DNA from: Corallium rubrum
Lineage: Eukaryota > Cnidaria > Anthozoa > Scleralcyonacea > Coralliidae
DNA: 64,000 bases
Direction of reading: 5' to 3'
NCBI GenBank assembly: GCA_964035015.1
Contig: OZ035998.1
Span: 19,039,327 to 19,103,326, forward strand
Numbering within the stretch: position 1 is the first letter of the stretch; each line of letters begins with the position of its first letter. A program made the position numbers and the translations under genes. This document shows positions 43,291-52,876 of the stretch, piece by piece. A model generated the notes under the pieces. The model had not been told where the DNA came from and ran no database searches. It saw nothing but the letters and a program-made list of their open reading frames with translations.

Positions 43291-43965
43291 ATGGGAGAAA
43301 GATTACATAATGATTTTCGTGTTAAAGAAATACTGTCACACTTTGACTACGGAGTGGATGAAGCGACAGCGTCTTCTTTGCTGAATAGTTTACTCGCGTC
43401 CTATGTCAACTTAACATGGAATCCCAAAGGAGAAATTGTGTATCAAGGAAGAACTATACCAAACACAAAAATAGCCGAATTGGTAGAATACTGCGTATCA
43501 CCTTACTTCTCAGGAATTCCCGAACCAGCTGGTCTAAATGTATTTGTAAAAGGACTCGCCGACATTAACATTGACAAAAACCTTATCGAAAATGTTCGAG
43601 TGCTGACAATGTTGGCACAGGCAGAAGAAGAAACAGAATCAGAGAGCGAAAACGAAGAAACTTCCTCCGAAGAAGATTCCGAACACGATAAAGATTACAC
43701 CGAAATAGAATCAGAAAATTCTATAATTGACGAACCTGTTGATTGCGAACGTTGTCAGAATCCTGTTAACTTTACACATGTAATTGAGTGTCCTAAGTGT
43801 TTGTGGAAATATTTTAACAAATGCGTTATTCGAAATCTGATATGTAATGTTTGTGGTACAGAATTCAAGACTCATGATCCATGCCTTCGGATTATAAGAT
43901 GTACTGTATGCCCATATGCTAGTGTTACCGATAGATCACTAAATAATCAAGAGTTTTTTGTGTAA
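43291..43965 (+). CDS. 224-aa acidic zinc-ribbon protein of the palindrome, right copy
   Basis: Mirror of 40089-40763: the same length, ten Cys, acidic middle and WNPKGEI block, with a single residue difference near the C-terminus. An AATAAA (43968-43973) overlaps the end of the gene region and would serve as a polyadenylation signal; it is present in both arms. Confidence 0.7.
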   Translation: MGERLHNDFRVKEILSHFDYGVDEATASSLLNSLLASYVNLTWNPKGEIVYQGRTIPNTKIAELVEYCVSPYFSGIPEPAGLNVFVKGLADINIDKNLIENVRVLTMLAQAEEETESESENEETSSEEDSEHDKDYTEIESENSIIDEPVDCERCQNPVNFTHVIECPKCLWKYFNKCVIRNLICNVCGTEFKTHDPCLRIIRCTVCPYASVTDRSLNNQEFFV

Positions 43966-44073
43966 ATAAATATTTTAAACCGATTGTTGTGAATTCTGTC
44001 TTATGCAAAAGTACACGCTAATGACTTTCTCGCCTAGACCTGCCTAAGCGCTTAATCCTCTTAATTGCCCCTA

Positions 44074-44271
44074 ATGAGTTTTTCTTTTGTCTCCTGCACG
44101 TGCACTCAGGATAAATATGCAAATATCAGCCGTAGCAACATTAACAAGATGCTTGACGACGTTAATAAAATAGCCGAGTCAGCCGTTTATCTGAACAAAG
44201 TGTTTCAATGTCTTTCGAACATCTTGCCGAACGGTTTCTTCATTCAAGGCATCGTTTACTTTATAAACTAA
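44074..44271 (+). CDS. 65-aa ORF of the palindrome, right copy
   Basis: Identical in translation to the left-arm frame. The ATG at 44074 was chosen over an upstream TTG. Confidence 0.35.
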   Translation: MSFSFVSCTCTQDKYANISRSNINKMLDDVNKIAESAVYLNKVFQCLSNILPNGFFIQGIVYFIN

Positions 44272-44639
44272 AGCCAAATAAGCGACAATTCGGCACATAT
44301 GTCCAAGTAAATGGGTAAAGAACTGTTTGGCCGTTTAAGTTCCAAACTGCTATAATATTCATGTATGCTATTAATCTGAGTCTATACGAGCTCTGCCAAT
44401 TCAGACCTTTAGGCTGCTCAAAACTCTCTATACTCATCGAGACAAGGTTTCAGATAAAAAATATAAAGTGCCTCTATCAATTTCTCTTTAGTTCCTTGTA
44501 AAGAACGTCTATTTTGTTAAAGTTTATTGTACGCATGCTCTGTACGTCTACGTGTCCCACAAGTGTTGGCTATAAGTAGGGTTAAGGGTTTAAATGAAAG
44601 TTGGTTTCTATTAGTTATAAAGAGATAAGTCCAGTGCCT

Positions 44640-45100
44640 TTTACGTAACTTCGGAAATCAGTCGGAGACCAATCGGGAATGACGGGGGGTTAAAGTAACA
44701 TCTAGGGTTAGGGGGGAAAGTTAGGGTTACTGCGTCCCAAAGGAGTCTGAGAATGAATAAATAATAAGTTGAATATATGACGTAGTGAATACCAGGGGTG
44801 TTAAGTAACAGCAAGGGTTTAGGGGGGAAAGTTAGGGTTACTATGTCCCATAGGAGCATGAGAAATAATGACGTATGCATAATGAGATTAGGGTTAGGAG
44901 GTCCCACAGGAGAATGAATAAATAATAAGTTGAATATATGACGTAGTGAATACCAGGGGGGTTAAGTAACAGCCAGGGTTTAGGGGGGAAAGTTAGGGTT
45001 ACTATGTCCCAAAGGAGCATGAGAAATAATGACGTATGCATAATGAGATTAGGGTTAGGAGGTCCCACAGGAGAATGAATAAATAATAAGTTGAATATTT
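44640..45100. repeat. Terminal ~160-bp tandem repeats, right arm
   Basis: Mirror of 38955-39410. On this strand the units contain GAGATTAGGGTTAGGAGG and AAAGTTAGGGTTACT, i.e. scattered TTAGGG words. Confidence 0.9.
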
Positions 45101-45147
45101 AATGAGGCGGCATCCCTTTGGGCGCTATATGGGGGGGTATTACTACT

Positions 45148-45153
45148 GTAGTA
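45148..45153. repeat. 6-bp target duplication GTAGTA, right
   Basis: The exact counterpart of 38902-38907, directly after the last base of the palindrome. Confidence 0.75.
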
Positions 45154-45439
45154 GCATTGTTATTAAAACATTTTGACTTGTTCATCCCCCCACAGTAGCT
45201 CATGCTTTTTGCGCAATTGACAAAAATAGTCGAAATTTTGTACATTTTCTTCAATCTGAATTAATTTTACTGCTTAAAACCTATTCATAGGTAAATCTGA
45301 ACAAATCAAATCAAGGATAAATATATTTTACATGCGTGAAGCTGGCTAGTAACTTCGACCAAAGGTAACAAATGTGTGCGTTTTAAAGCCATTTCATTTG
45401 CATTTACATGCGCCATTGACGGCCATTTTGAATTAATGA

Positions 45440-45835
45440 TTGGCTTCTTCCTCGTCTCCTTGCATCCTCTCGTTTTCCAATTTAGTTCGCCACCGCTATG
45501 TTCTAAAAGCAAAAAAATGTAGCAGAAATCGCTCACATCTTGGAAGATGTAATTCGGAAAGGAAACATCACCAATTTGGGGAGAAATCGCCAAATTTAGC
45601 TCTCAGGGATAGGCACTTGATCGAAGAGCAACAAGCCTTATGTACTGCTGAACTTGAAGCCCGAGAAAGCCAAGTAGAACTTGTTGAAAGTGAATTAATT
45701 TCAAAGAAATGTGAACTGCGCTGAAGGTTGAGCAAGGACGGCTGGCAAGGAGAGCTGATGATATTGAGACTCGAGAACACCAACTGTCTGTCGCCGAAAA
45801 TGCTATCTTGTTCAAAGATTATGTGATTTAGACTC
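45440..45835 (+). pseudogene. Coding relic with coiled-coil sequence, unidentified
   Basis: Scattered frames read like one former protein: VAEIAHILEDVIRKGNITN near 45520, then EEQQALCTAELEARESQVEL, then LKVEQGRLARRADDIETREH near 45725. At least one stop and one shift separate them. The later part is a charged coiled coil. The family is not known to me. BEL/Pao element 2 inserted just beyond its end. Confidence 0.4.
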
Positions 45836-45866
45836 ATTTGCCAAGCATACTGAAGAGAGAGCAGCA

Positions 45867-46080
45867 TGTTGGATATGTACTTCATGTTAGATAGTTTTTA
45901 GTTGCCAAGCATCGTGACTGGCTCTTCTGTTATGGTTGAACAAGATGTTGAGCGTTGTTTTGTGTTGCTCAACAAACGAGGAAACTTCAAACTTGTAAGT
46001 TAAAATTATCGTTAATAAATTCAAATATATTTTAAATACTACATCGACACTTGAACTAAGTGAATTATAAAAACATAACA
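45867..46080 (+). repeat. 5' LTR of BEL/Pao element 2
   Basis: 214 bp, identical to 52219-52432 as far as I compared. It contains AATAAATTC near the middle, a possible polyadenylation signal. Confidence 0.95.
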
Positions 46081-46154
46081 TGGTCCTTTTGAGCCGGATT
46101 GAATTGGATTGACTATCGAGCGAAAAGAAACAGAAGAGGAGCCTAAATCTACGA

Positions 46155-46440
46155 GTATACCGGAGCCTTTGAGAGAAATCTACGAGCCTTTGAGAGAATC
46201 TACGAGCCTTTGAGAAAAATCTACGAGCCTTTGAGAGAAATCTGTATGAGCCTTTGAGAGAAATCTACGAGTCTTTGAGAGAAATCTACGAGCCTTTGAG
46301 AGAAATTTACGAGCCTTTGAGAGGAATTTATGAGCCTTTGAGAGAAATCTACGAGCCTTTGAGGGAAATCTATACGAGCCTTTGAGAGAAATCTACGAGC
46401 CTTTGAGAGAAATCTACGACTACGAGCCTTTGAGAGAAAT
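46155..46440 (+). repeat. Leader minisatellite, 21-bp unit
   Basis: About 13 copies of GAGCCTTTGAGAGAAATCTA(C), some with 2-6-base insertions. Located between primer binding site and polyprotein start. Confidence 0.95.
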
Positions 46441-46502
46441 CTACTTGATTTACAAGGGAATTAACGACAAATTTATCGTATTTGGCAACTGACGCCAACG
46501 AA

Positions 46503-49500
46503 ATGACTAGCGAAGTGACAAAGAAACGAAAGATTCGAGCTGGACACAGATCTTCAACGAAGAGAACAATCAATGCATCACACGCCATTCTCGACGATTT
46601 TAACCCATCGGACAAGTCACTTACTGAGAAGCTAATGCAACAGAAAATTACCTTAAAGGAGAAATTAAACATTTTACAAGCGTTAGACGATGACATACTG
46701 GGTAATATAGAAGAGACAGATATTGAGAAAGAAATAGAAGACTGTGACCTACTGAGAGAACATATACATGCCACTGTAGTTCGGATTGATTCTGCAGTGA
46801 ACTCTGCAAATGTATTACCAGACCCAGAGGAACGGCTAGAGACAGGGCATAACCTAAACTCAAGCATTGCGAGCCAAGCAGTTGCAAAGGTAAAGTTGCC
46901 AAAATTGAGTTTAAAAAAGTTCAAGGGAGATATCAAAGAGTGGACACCATTCTGGGATAGCTATTCATCAGCTATACACAACAACCCTGATTTAAATAGT
47001 ATTGATAAATTCAACTATTTAAATTCCTTGCTTGAATCATCAGCAGCTGAAGCAATATCGGGGCTGAAACTCACATCAGCAAACTACGAGGAAGCCATTG
47101 AAGTGTTGGAGCGCAGATTTGGAAACAAGCAACACATTATCAACACTCATATGGAAAGCCTTCTTCAATTGCCAGCAGTGACGAGCCTCCACGACTTGCA
47201 TAATGTCAGGCGACTTTACGACAAGGTGGAGTCACACGTGAGGGGGTTGAAGTCTTTGGGAGTTGCAACAGAATCATATGGGAATCTCATGATTTCAATA
47301 CTGATGCAAAAGCTGCCACCAGGGCTACGTATTACTGCAACAAAAAAGATGGAAAAGGGGGAATGGTCCTTGGATGCCCTTTTAACACTTTTTCGACAGG
47401 AATTGGAAGCCAGGGAAAGAGCAAATTTACAAGGTCTACATGCACCAAAACAACCCAATCACCAAAGAAATAGAATTCCTCCATCAGCATCATCTCTTCT
47501 ATCTAGTTACCAAGACACAACATGCACTTACTGCCAAGAGAAACACCTATCTGCAAACTGCAAAACTGTAACCAACATCACTGCAAGAAGAGATATCCTG
47601 AAACGAAGTGGGCGGTGCTTTATTTGCTTAAGGAAGAACCATATCAGCAGAGATTGTCAGTCAAACAACAAATGCTTCAAATGTGGGAAACGACACCATG
47701 CAAGCTTGTGTGCAAGCCATCAACCACCACAAAACCCACCTCGACATTCACCTAGACTCCCACCTCAAGCACCAAAGGAGAATGAGAAGCTCAGCGTTCA
47801 ATCGACCAGAAGTGATAGTAAAGATTTACCAAGAGAGCCTGAAGGACTGGCACAAGATAGAAATCAACAAGAACAACCAGCCATAGTTAGTCACACTACG
47901 TATATTGACACAAGAACATCAATTCTGTTACAGACTGCTAAGGCCAACATATACAAGCAAGGGATACCAGAAGAAAAGGTAAAGATTCGGTTGATATTAG
48001 ATAGTGGCAGCCAACGCTCTTATGTGACAACCAAGTTGAAAGATAGATTAAATCTAAACCCAGAAGGAACGGAAACCCTCTTGATTAAGACATTCGGAGG
48101 AGAAGATGAACAACCAAAAACCTGTGACATTGTGAACTTAACCATTGAAACAGAGAGTGCCTATCCAGACCTTTCACTGACTGCCTTTGTTGTACCCACA
48201 ATATGCCAACCCCTGACACAACAATCGACACAAGCAGCACAGGAACAATATCATCATCTCGACGGACTTCATCTTGCTGACGTTAATACTAGTGATGAAG
48301 AATTAGAAGTGGATCTTCTTGTAGGATCTGACCAGTTTTGGAACCTTGTAACTGGAGCAGTGAGGCGTGGAGATTCTGGCCCAAACGCAATGTATACGAA
48401 GGTAGGCTGGGTTTTATCTGGCCCAGTAAATAACACTCCAAGCAAGAGCTCTGTCAACTTGGTGAACACACACGTCCTGAAATGTGCAACGCAGCTGGTG
48501 AGTTCTGAACATCAGAACTTAACACAAGAATTAAGAAGATTCTGGGAACTAGAATCGTTGGGAATACACCCAAGTGACGAATCCGTGTACGAAAGATTCA
48601 CACAGTCAATAAATCTCAAGAATAACAGGTATGAAGTGGAATTACCTTGGCGAGAAACCCATCCCATCCTTCCAGACAACCATCGCCTCAGTGAAAGAAG
48701 ACTGAAGTCGTTATTAACACGTTTGAGAAAGGACCCCCAAATACTCCAAGAATATGACAATGTCATACAAGATCAGCTGAGAAATGGAGTTGTGGAAGTA
48801 GTGGATGACTCATGCACTGGAGAAGTTGGAAAGGTGCACTATCTTCCGCACCATGCAGTAATCCGAAGAGACAAGTCCACAACAAAGATGCGAATAGTAT
48901 ACGATGCATCTGCGAAGGAGAATGGGCCATCACTGAACGATTGCCTCTACACAGGTCCTGCGTTGGCACAGAACATTCTTGATATCCTTCTACGGTTCCG
49001 GTGTCACAGAGTTGCCCTCGTTGGGGATATTGAGAAAGCCTTTCTCATGCTGTCAATTCAAGATCAAGATCGAGACGTTCTTCGTTTCCTATGGGTAGAC
49101 GACATCCACCATCCTAAACCTAAGATCATAACACTGCGGTTCACAAGAGTGGTGTTTGGAGTTTCTTCGAGCCCTTTCCTTCTGAATGCAACGATCAAGA
49201 ATCACATGGAACAACATCGAATCAACGATCCAGAATTCGTGGAACAGTTCTTGCAAGCGATTTATGTCGATGACCTGAACGCAGGAGGAGATAATGAAGA
49301 TGCAGCATTTCTATTTTACAAAAAGGCCAAACTGCGACTAGCAGGAGGGGGATTTAACCTGAGAAAGTTTTGCTCGAACTCATCTTCACTGATGGCAAGG
49401 ATACAGGAGAACGAAACCCTTCTAACCACGAATCTTAATGGTCCACAAGCAACTTGTCTGACACACGACGAGTCCAGCCGAGAAGATAAGACAGCACCTA

Positions 49501-52175
49501 GCCAGTCAGAGAAGATGGAACTTGACGAGTCTTACACCAAGAACACAACTGGAAATGTACTCGAACCAACAACCAAGCAAGAGCAGAAAATACTGGGAGT
49601 AAAATGGAACTATGCAGAGGACTGCTTTGTGTTTGATTTGGAACCAATTGTTCAAGCGGCGAAGAATTGTGAACCAACAAAGAGGAACATAATAAGCGTA
49701 GCTTCCAAGTTCTACGATCCGCTTGGATACATCTCGCCCATCATCATCCAGATGAAATTGCTGTTTCAGTCACTATGCGACAACAGGATGGACTGGGACA
49801 CACCCTTAACAGGGGAACTGCGGAAAAAATGGTTGAAACTCATTGATGACTTGGAGAAGGCGAAACCGATAACCCTGCCTAGATGCTACTTTGGATGCGC
49901 TGAAGAGAAAATTGTATCCCGCCAACTTCATGGATTTTGTGATGCTTCTATTGCAGCTTATGCAGCCGTGATATACCTCGTTGTCACAACCACGACACGA
50001 AGATACACAGTATTTGTCACTGCGAAGACAAGAGTGGCACCGATTCAGAAGCAAACTATTCCAAGATTGGAGCTCCTGTCTGCTGTTATTCTAGCACGGC
50101 TGATGAAAACTGTGCATGGGGCACTAGAACCCGTACTGAAACTGGATGAAAATGTGGTGTGCTGGACAGATTCACTGGCCACCCTCTACTGGATAAGGGG
50201 AGAAACTAAAGAATGGAAGCAGTTTGTCCAGTTGCGAGCCAATGAAATCCGAAGTCTTGTCCCTTTGACGTCGTGGCGCCACTGTCCAGGTGAACACAAT
50301 CCTGCTGACATCCCTACAAGAAGTGTCAAAGCCGCAGAGTTCGGAAGATGTAAACTATGGCACAGAGGACCCTCGTGGTTGACGGAGGACGCACAACCCG
50401 ACAATGAATGCCTAGAAGAGTCTGATTCGGCCCCTGAAGAGTGTCTTACAGAGATGAAGGCCAAGAAGATGCAATGTAACTCACTGACTACATTGTGTAC
50501 CGAAGGAACGGAACAAAATCTAAAGAAAGTAATCATCGCAAAGAACTTCTCGAGCTACCACCGACTTTTGCGAGTGACTGCATATGTCTTGAGATTTGTG
50601 CAAAGGATGAAATCCAACACAGAAATTGGAAATAATCAAAGCCGTAAGCAGTTGAACGTTCCTCAATTAACTGAAGAAATAGAAGAAGCCGAAACATTGT
50701 GGTTAAGGGAAATGCAAGCCTTGCTTCCAGGTTATTCTAAGTACAACGAGTGGAAACGGCAATTTGGAACATTCACCGACGAGAATGGGATAATAAGATG
50801 CGGAGGAAGATTGGAAAATGCAAGCATTCCAGCATCGGCGAAACATCCCGTGTTATTGGATCCAAGACAACATCTTACACTTCTTATTGTAAGACACTGT
50901 CACGAAAGAGTCAAGCACAGCGGCGTGAAAGGAACATTAACAGAACTACGATCTCGGTTTTGGATAGTGAGAGGACGGCAGTTCATAAAGGATTTCATCT
51001 CCAAGTGCCCTACATGCAAGAGATATGAAGGGAAACCTTACCAGGCTCCTCCACCACCTCCGCTGCCAGAATGTCGTGTAAAGGAAGAATTTCCGTTTGC
51101 AAGTACTGGTCTAGACTTCGCTGGACCACTCTATGTCCGGAACCCTGAACGCAAGGTGTGGATCTCACTTTACACATGCTGTGTTACCCGAGCAATGCAT
51201 CTCGACCTCGTACCTGATATGTCAGCTGAAGCATTTTTGAGAAACTTTCGCAGATTCTGTTCGAGAAGAGGAGTGCCGTCGCTAGTAATATCGGACAACG
51301 CGAAGACCTTTAAGTCAGCGTCACGGAAATTGTCTTCCCTCTTTGACTGCCCAAGGGTGAAAAATCATTTTACGTCATCGAGAATCAAGTGGTCATTTAT
51401 ACTTGAAAAGGCACCATGGTGGGGCGGATTCTACGAAAGAATGGTCAAATCAGTCAAGAGATGTTTGCGAAAGACACTGGGGAACGCGCGGCTTTCCTAT
51501 GAAGAGCTCCTGACGGAACTTGTCGAAGTTGAATCTGTCCTAAATTCGAGACCACTGACATACTCCTCATCGGAAGACTTGGAAGAACCAGTCACTCCAT
51601 CCCATTTGCTATATGGTCGAAGATTACTGTCATTGCCAGAACCAGATGATAGAGAAAGAGAAGATGGAGATTGGGAACCATCGTCAAACGCCATCGCAAA
51701 ACGCCAAAGACATTTGGCTGTTCTGTTGAATCATTTTTGGAGAAGGTGGAGGACTGAATACCTGCTAGAGTTAAGAGAGTCTCATCGAGACAGAAACTCT
51801 GAAACAACAAACCAAGAACCGGTAAAGATTGGGGATATCGTAATCGTTCATGATGAAGGACGTTCTCGAGGACTTTGGCGAGTTGGAAGAATAGAGTGTT
51901 TAATCCAAGGAAAGGACAGCCAAGTTCGTGGAGCAAAGGTAAGAGTGGCTGAAACTGGTAAGCGACCAACTACACTCCGACGCCCATTACAGAAATTGTA
52001 TCCGTTGGAGATTGGCGGTGTGCACATTCAAGCACGAAACCAGGAGGACGATACGGAGCAGGAAACAGACGCACCTCAGGTTGAGAACGAACTTAAGTCT
52101 ACGAGATGTAAACGAGCAGCAGCTGTAGAAGCTAGTCGAAAACGGAGAGAGCTAATTATGAACGGACAGTTGTAA
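46503..52175 (+). CDS. BEL/Pao polyprotein 2 (gag-protease-RT-RNase H-integrase)
   Basis: A single frame of about 1890 residues. Order: a coiled N-terminal region, DUF1759-type gag (about 130-300, KLPKLSLKKFKGDIKEW), CCHC knuckles (about 340-405: CTYCQEKHLSANC, CFICLRKNHISRDC, CFKCGKRHHASLC), aspartic protease with LILDSGSQRSYV (about 498), reverse transcriptase with IYVDDLNAGG (about 921), RNase H from HGFCDASIAAYA (about 1142), an integrase zinc-binding region (HCHERVKHSG...CPTCKRY, about 1462-1505), an integrase core from FASTGLDFAGPLYV (about 1530), and a DUF5641-type end. The frame looks whole. The ATG at 46503 is the first in-frame ATG; 46482 is only a TTG. Confidence 0.93.
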   Translation: MTSEVTKKRKIRAGHRSSTKRTINASHAILDDFNPSDKSLTEKLMQQKITLKEKLNILQALDDDILGNIEETDIEKEIEDCDLLREHIHATVVRIDSAVNSANVLPDPEERLETGHNLNSSIASQAVAKVKLPKLSLKKFKGDIKEWTPFWDSYSSAIHNNPDLNSIDKFNYLNSLLESSAAEAISGLKLTSANYEEAIEVLERRFGNKQHIINTHMESLLQLPAVTSLHDLHNVRRLYDKVESHVRGLKSLGVATESYGNLMISILMQKLPPGLRITATKKMEKGEWSLDALLTLFRQELEARERANLQGLHAPKQPNHQRNRIPPSASSLLSSYQDTTCTYCQEKHLSANCKTVTNITARRDILKRSGRCFICLRKNHISRDCQSNNKCFKCGKRHHASLCASHQPPQNPPRHSPRLPPQAPKENEKLSVQSTRSDSKDLPREPEGLAQDRNQQEQPAIVSHTTYIDTRTSILLQTAKANIYKQGIPEEKVKIRLILDSGSQRSYVTTKLKDRLNLNPEGTETLLIKTFGGEDEQPKTCDIVNLTIETESAYPDLSLTAFVVPTICQPLTQQSTQAAQEQYHHLDGLHLADVNTSDEELEVDLLVGSDQFWNLVTGAVRRGDSGPNAMYTKVGWVLSGPVNNTPSKSSVNLVNTHVLKCATQLVSSEHQNLTQELRRFWELESLGIHPSDESVYERFTQSINLKNNRYEVELPWRETHPILPDNHRLSERRLKSLLTRLRKDPQILQEYDNVIQDQLRNGVVEVVDDSCTGEVGKVHYLPHHAVIRRDKSTTKMRIVYDASAKENGPSLNDCLYTGPALAQNILDILLRFRCHRVALVGDIEKAFLMLSIQDQDRDVLRFLWVDDIHHPKPKIITLRFTRVVFGVSSSPFLLNATIKNHMEQHRINDPEFVEQFLQAIYVDDLNAGGDNEDAAFLFYKKAKLRLAGGGFNLRKFCSNSSSLMARIQENETLLTTNLNGPQATCLTHDESSREDKTAPSQSEKMELDESYTKNTTGNVLEPTTKQEQKILGVKWNYAEDCFVFDLEPIVQAAKNCEPTKRNIISVASKFYDPLGYISPIIIQMKLLFQSLCDNRMDWDTPLTGELRKKWLKLIDDLEKAKPITLPRCYFGCAEEKIVSRQLHGFCDASIAAYAAVIYLVVTTTTRRYTVFVTAKTRVAPIQKQTIPRLELLSAVILARLMKTVHGALEPVLKLDENVVCWTDSLATLYWIRGETKEWKQFVQLRANEIRSLVPLTSWRHCPGEHNPADIPTRSVKAAEFGRCKLWHRGPSWLTEDAQPDNECLEESDSAPEECLTEMKAKKMQCNSLTTLCTEGTEQNLKKVIIAKNFSSYHRLLRVTAYVLRFVQRMKSNTEIGNNQSRKQLNVPQLTEEIEEAETLWLREMQALLPGYSKYNEWKRQFGTFTDENGIIRCGGRLENASIPASAKHPVLLDPRQHLTLLIVRHCHERVKHSGVKGTLTELRSRFWIVRGRQFIKDFISKCPTCKRYEGKPYQAPPPPPLPECRVKEEFPFASTGLDFAGPLYVRNPERKVWISLYTCCVTRAMHLDLVPDMSAEAFLRNFRRFCSRRGVPSLVISDNAKTFKSASRKLSSLFDCPRVKNHFTSSRIKWSFILEKAPWWGGFYERMVKSVKRCLRKTLGNARLSYEELLTELVEVESVLNSRPLTYSSSEDLEEPVTPSHLLYGRRLLSLPEPDDREREDGDWEPSSNAIAKRQRHLAVLLNHFWRRWRTEYLLELRESHRDRNSETTNQEPVKIGDIVIVHDEGRSRGLWRVGRIECLIQGKDSQVRGAKVRVAETGKRPTTLRRPLQKLYPLEIGGVHIQARNQEDDTEQETDAPQVENELKSTRCKRAAAVEASRKRRELIMNGQL

Positions 52176-52218
52176 GTTAACTGTTGGTTGATCAGGGATA
52201 GCTGATCAACGGGGGGAG

Positions 52219-52432
52219 TGTTGGATATGTACTTCATGTTAGATAGTTTTTAGTTGCCAAGCATCGTGACTGGCTCTTCTGTTATGGTTGAACAAGATGT
52301 TGAGCGTTGTTTTGTGTTGCTCAACAAACGAGGAAACTTCAAACTTGTAAGTTAAAATTATCGTTAATAAATTCAAATATATTTTAAATACTACATCGAC
52401 ACTTGAACTAAGTGAATTATAAAAACATAACA
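52219..52432 (+). repeat. 3' LTR of BEL/Pao element 2
   Basis: 214 bp, preceded by a polypurine tract (GGGGGGAG at 52211-52218), as needed for plus-strand priming. Confidence 0.95.
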
Positions 52433-52437
52433 CAGCA

Positions 52438-52870
52438 ACTGCAAGTAACTACTAATGTATTTTGTATTTTTGTTTGAACTGTATGGCTGTATAATGTAGT
52501 TTCCATTTACTCATGGTGCAATATGTCAATAGACCATCCAAAACAATATTAACAACATAAAACTGGATATCAGACTGAAGAGCTATAGAGCATTCTGTTC
52601 TGAGGTGAGCTCCCTAGGATTTATATAATTTTTCAACTAATTTTTTGTAAATATAATATTAACTAGAATATTTCAGCCAGGGGTCTTAATAAAAAGCCTG
52701 TTAAGGTTTCTAGTATAGAAACATAATAGTAGAGAAATAACTTTATATGGGCAAAAAATATTAAATGATTAAAAAAAGTCACTAGCTTGCAATGTTGTGT
52801 TCTTTCTTAACAGAGTTCACTGTCTGAAAAAGAAGAAGTGGACAAGCATCTAATTTATTTAATTGTTTAA
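52438..52870. other. A/T-rich, no recognised gene
   Basis: Only short frames, no domain. It separates BEL element 2 from the minisatellite. Confidence 0.4.
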
Positions 52871-52876
52871 TTGTTA

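Larger units (their letters stand above)
38908..45147. mobile_element. 6.24-kb palindromic Polinton-like foldback element
   Basis: The left arm 38908-42014 and the right arm 42015-45147 are near-perfect inverted copies centred on GTATAC at 42012-42017. The element begins AGTAGTAATACC and ends GGTATTACTACT, the palindrome stops exactly there, and GTAGTA flanks both ends. Each arm carries, from outside in, three ~160-bp terminal repeats, a 65-codon frame, a 224-codon gene, a short basic-hydrophobic frame, a ~20-bp-unit minisatellite, a polypyrimidine tract and half of a perfect hairpin. The arms are collinear without a length change between 39147 and 41008 (mirror coordinates sum to 84054 throughout). 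AG...CT ends, long inverted repeats and a 6-bp duplication fit Polinton/Maverick relatives. I see no polymerase, integrase or major capsid gene, so it would be non-autonomous. It looks young or homogenised by conversion. Confidence 0.75.
45867..52432 (+). mobile_element. BEL/Pao LTR retrotransposon 2, looks whole
   Basis: Two 214-bp LTRs that look identical, TGTTGG...AACATAACA, with a 5-bp target duplication CAGCA on each side (45862-45866, 52433-52437). A TGG-starting primer binding site follows the 5' LTR directly (46081), then a 21-bp-unit leader array and one long uninterrupted polyprotein frame. Sequence and LTRs differ from element 1, so it belongs to another lineage of the same family. 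Very recent insertion; no break is evident. Confidence 0.95.
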
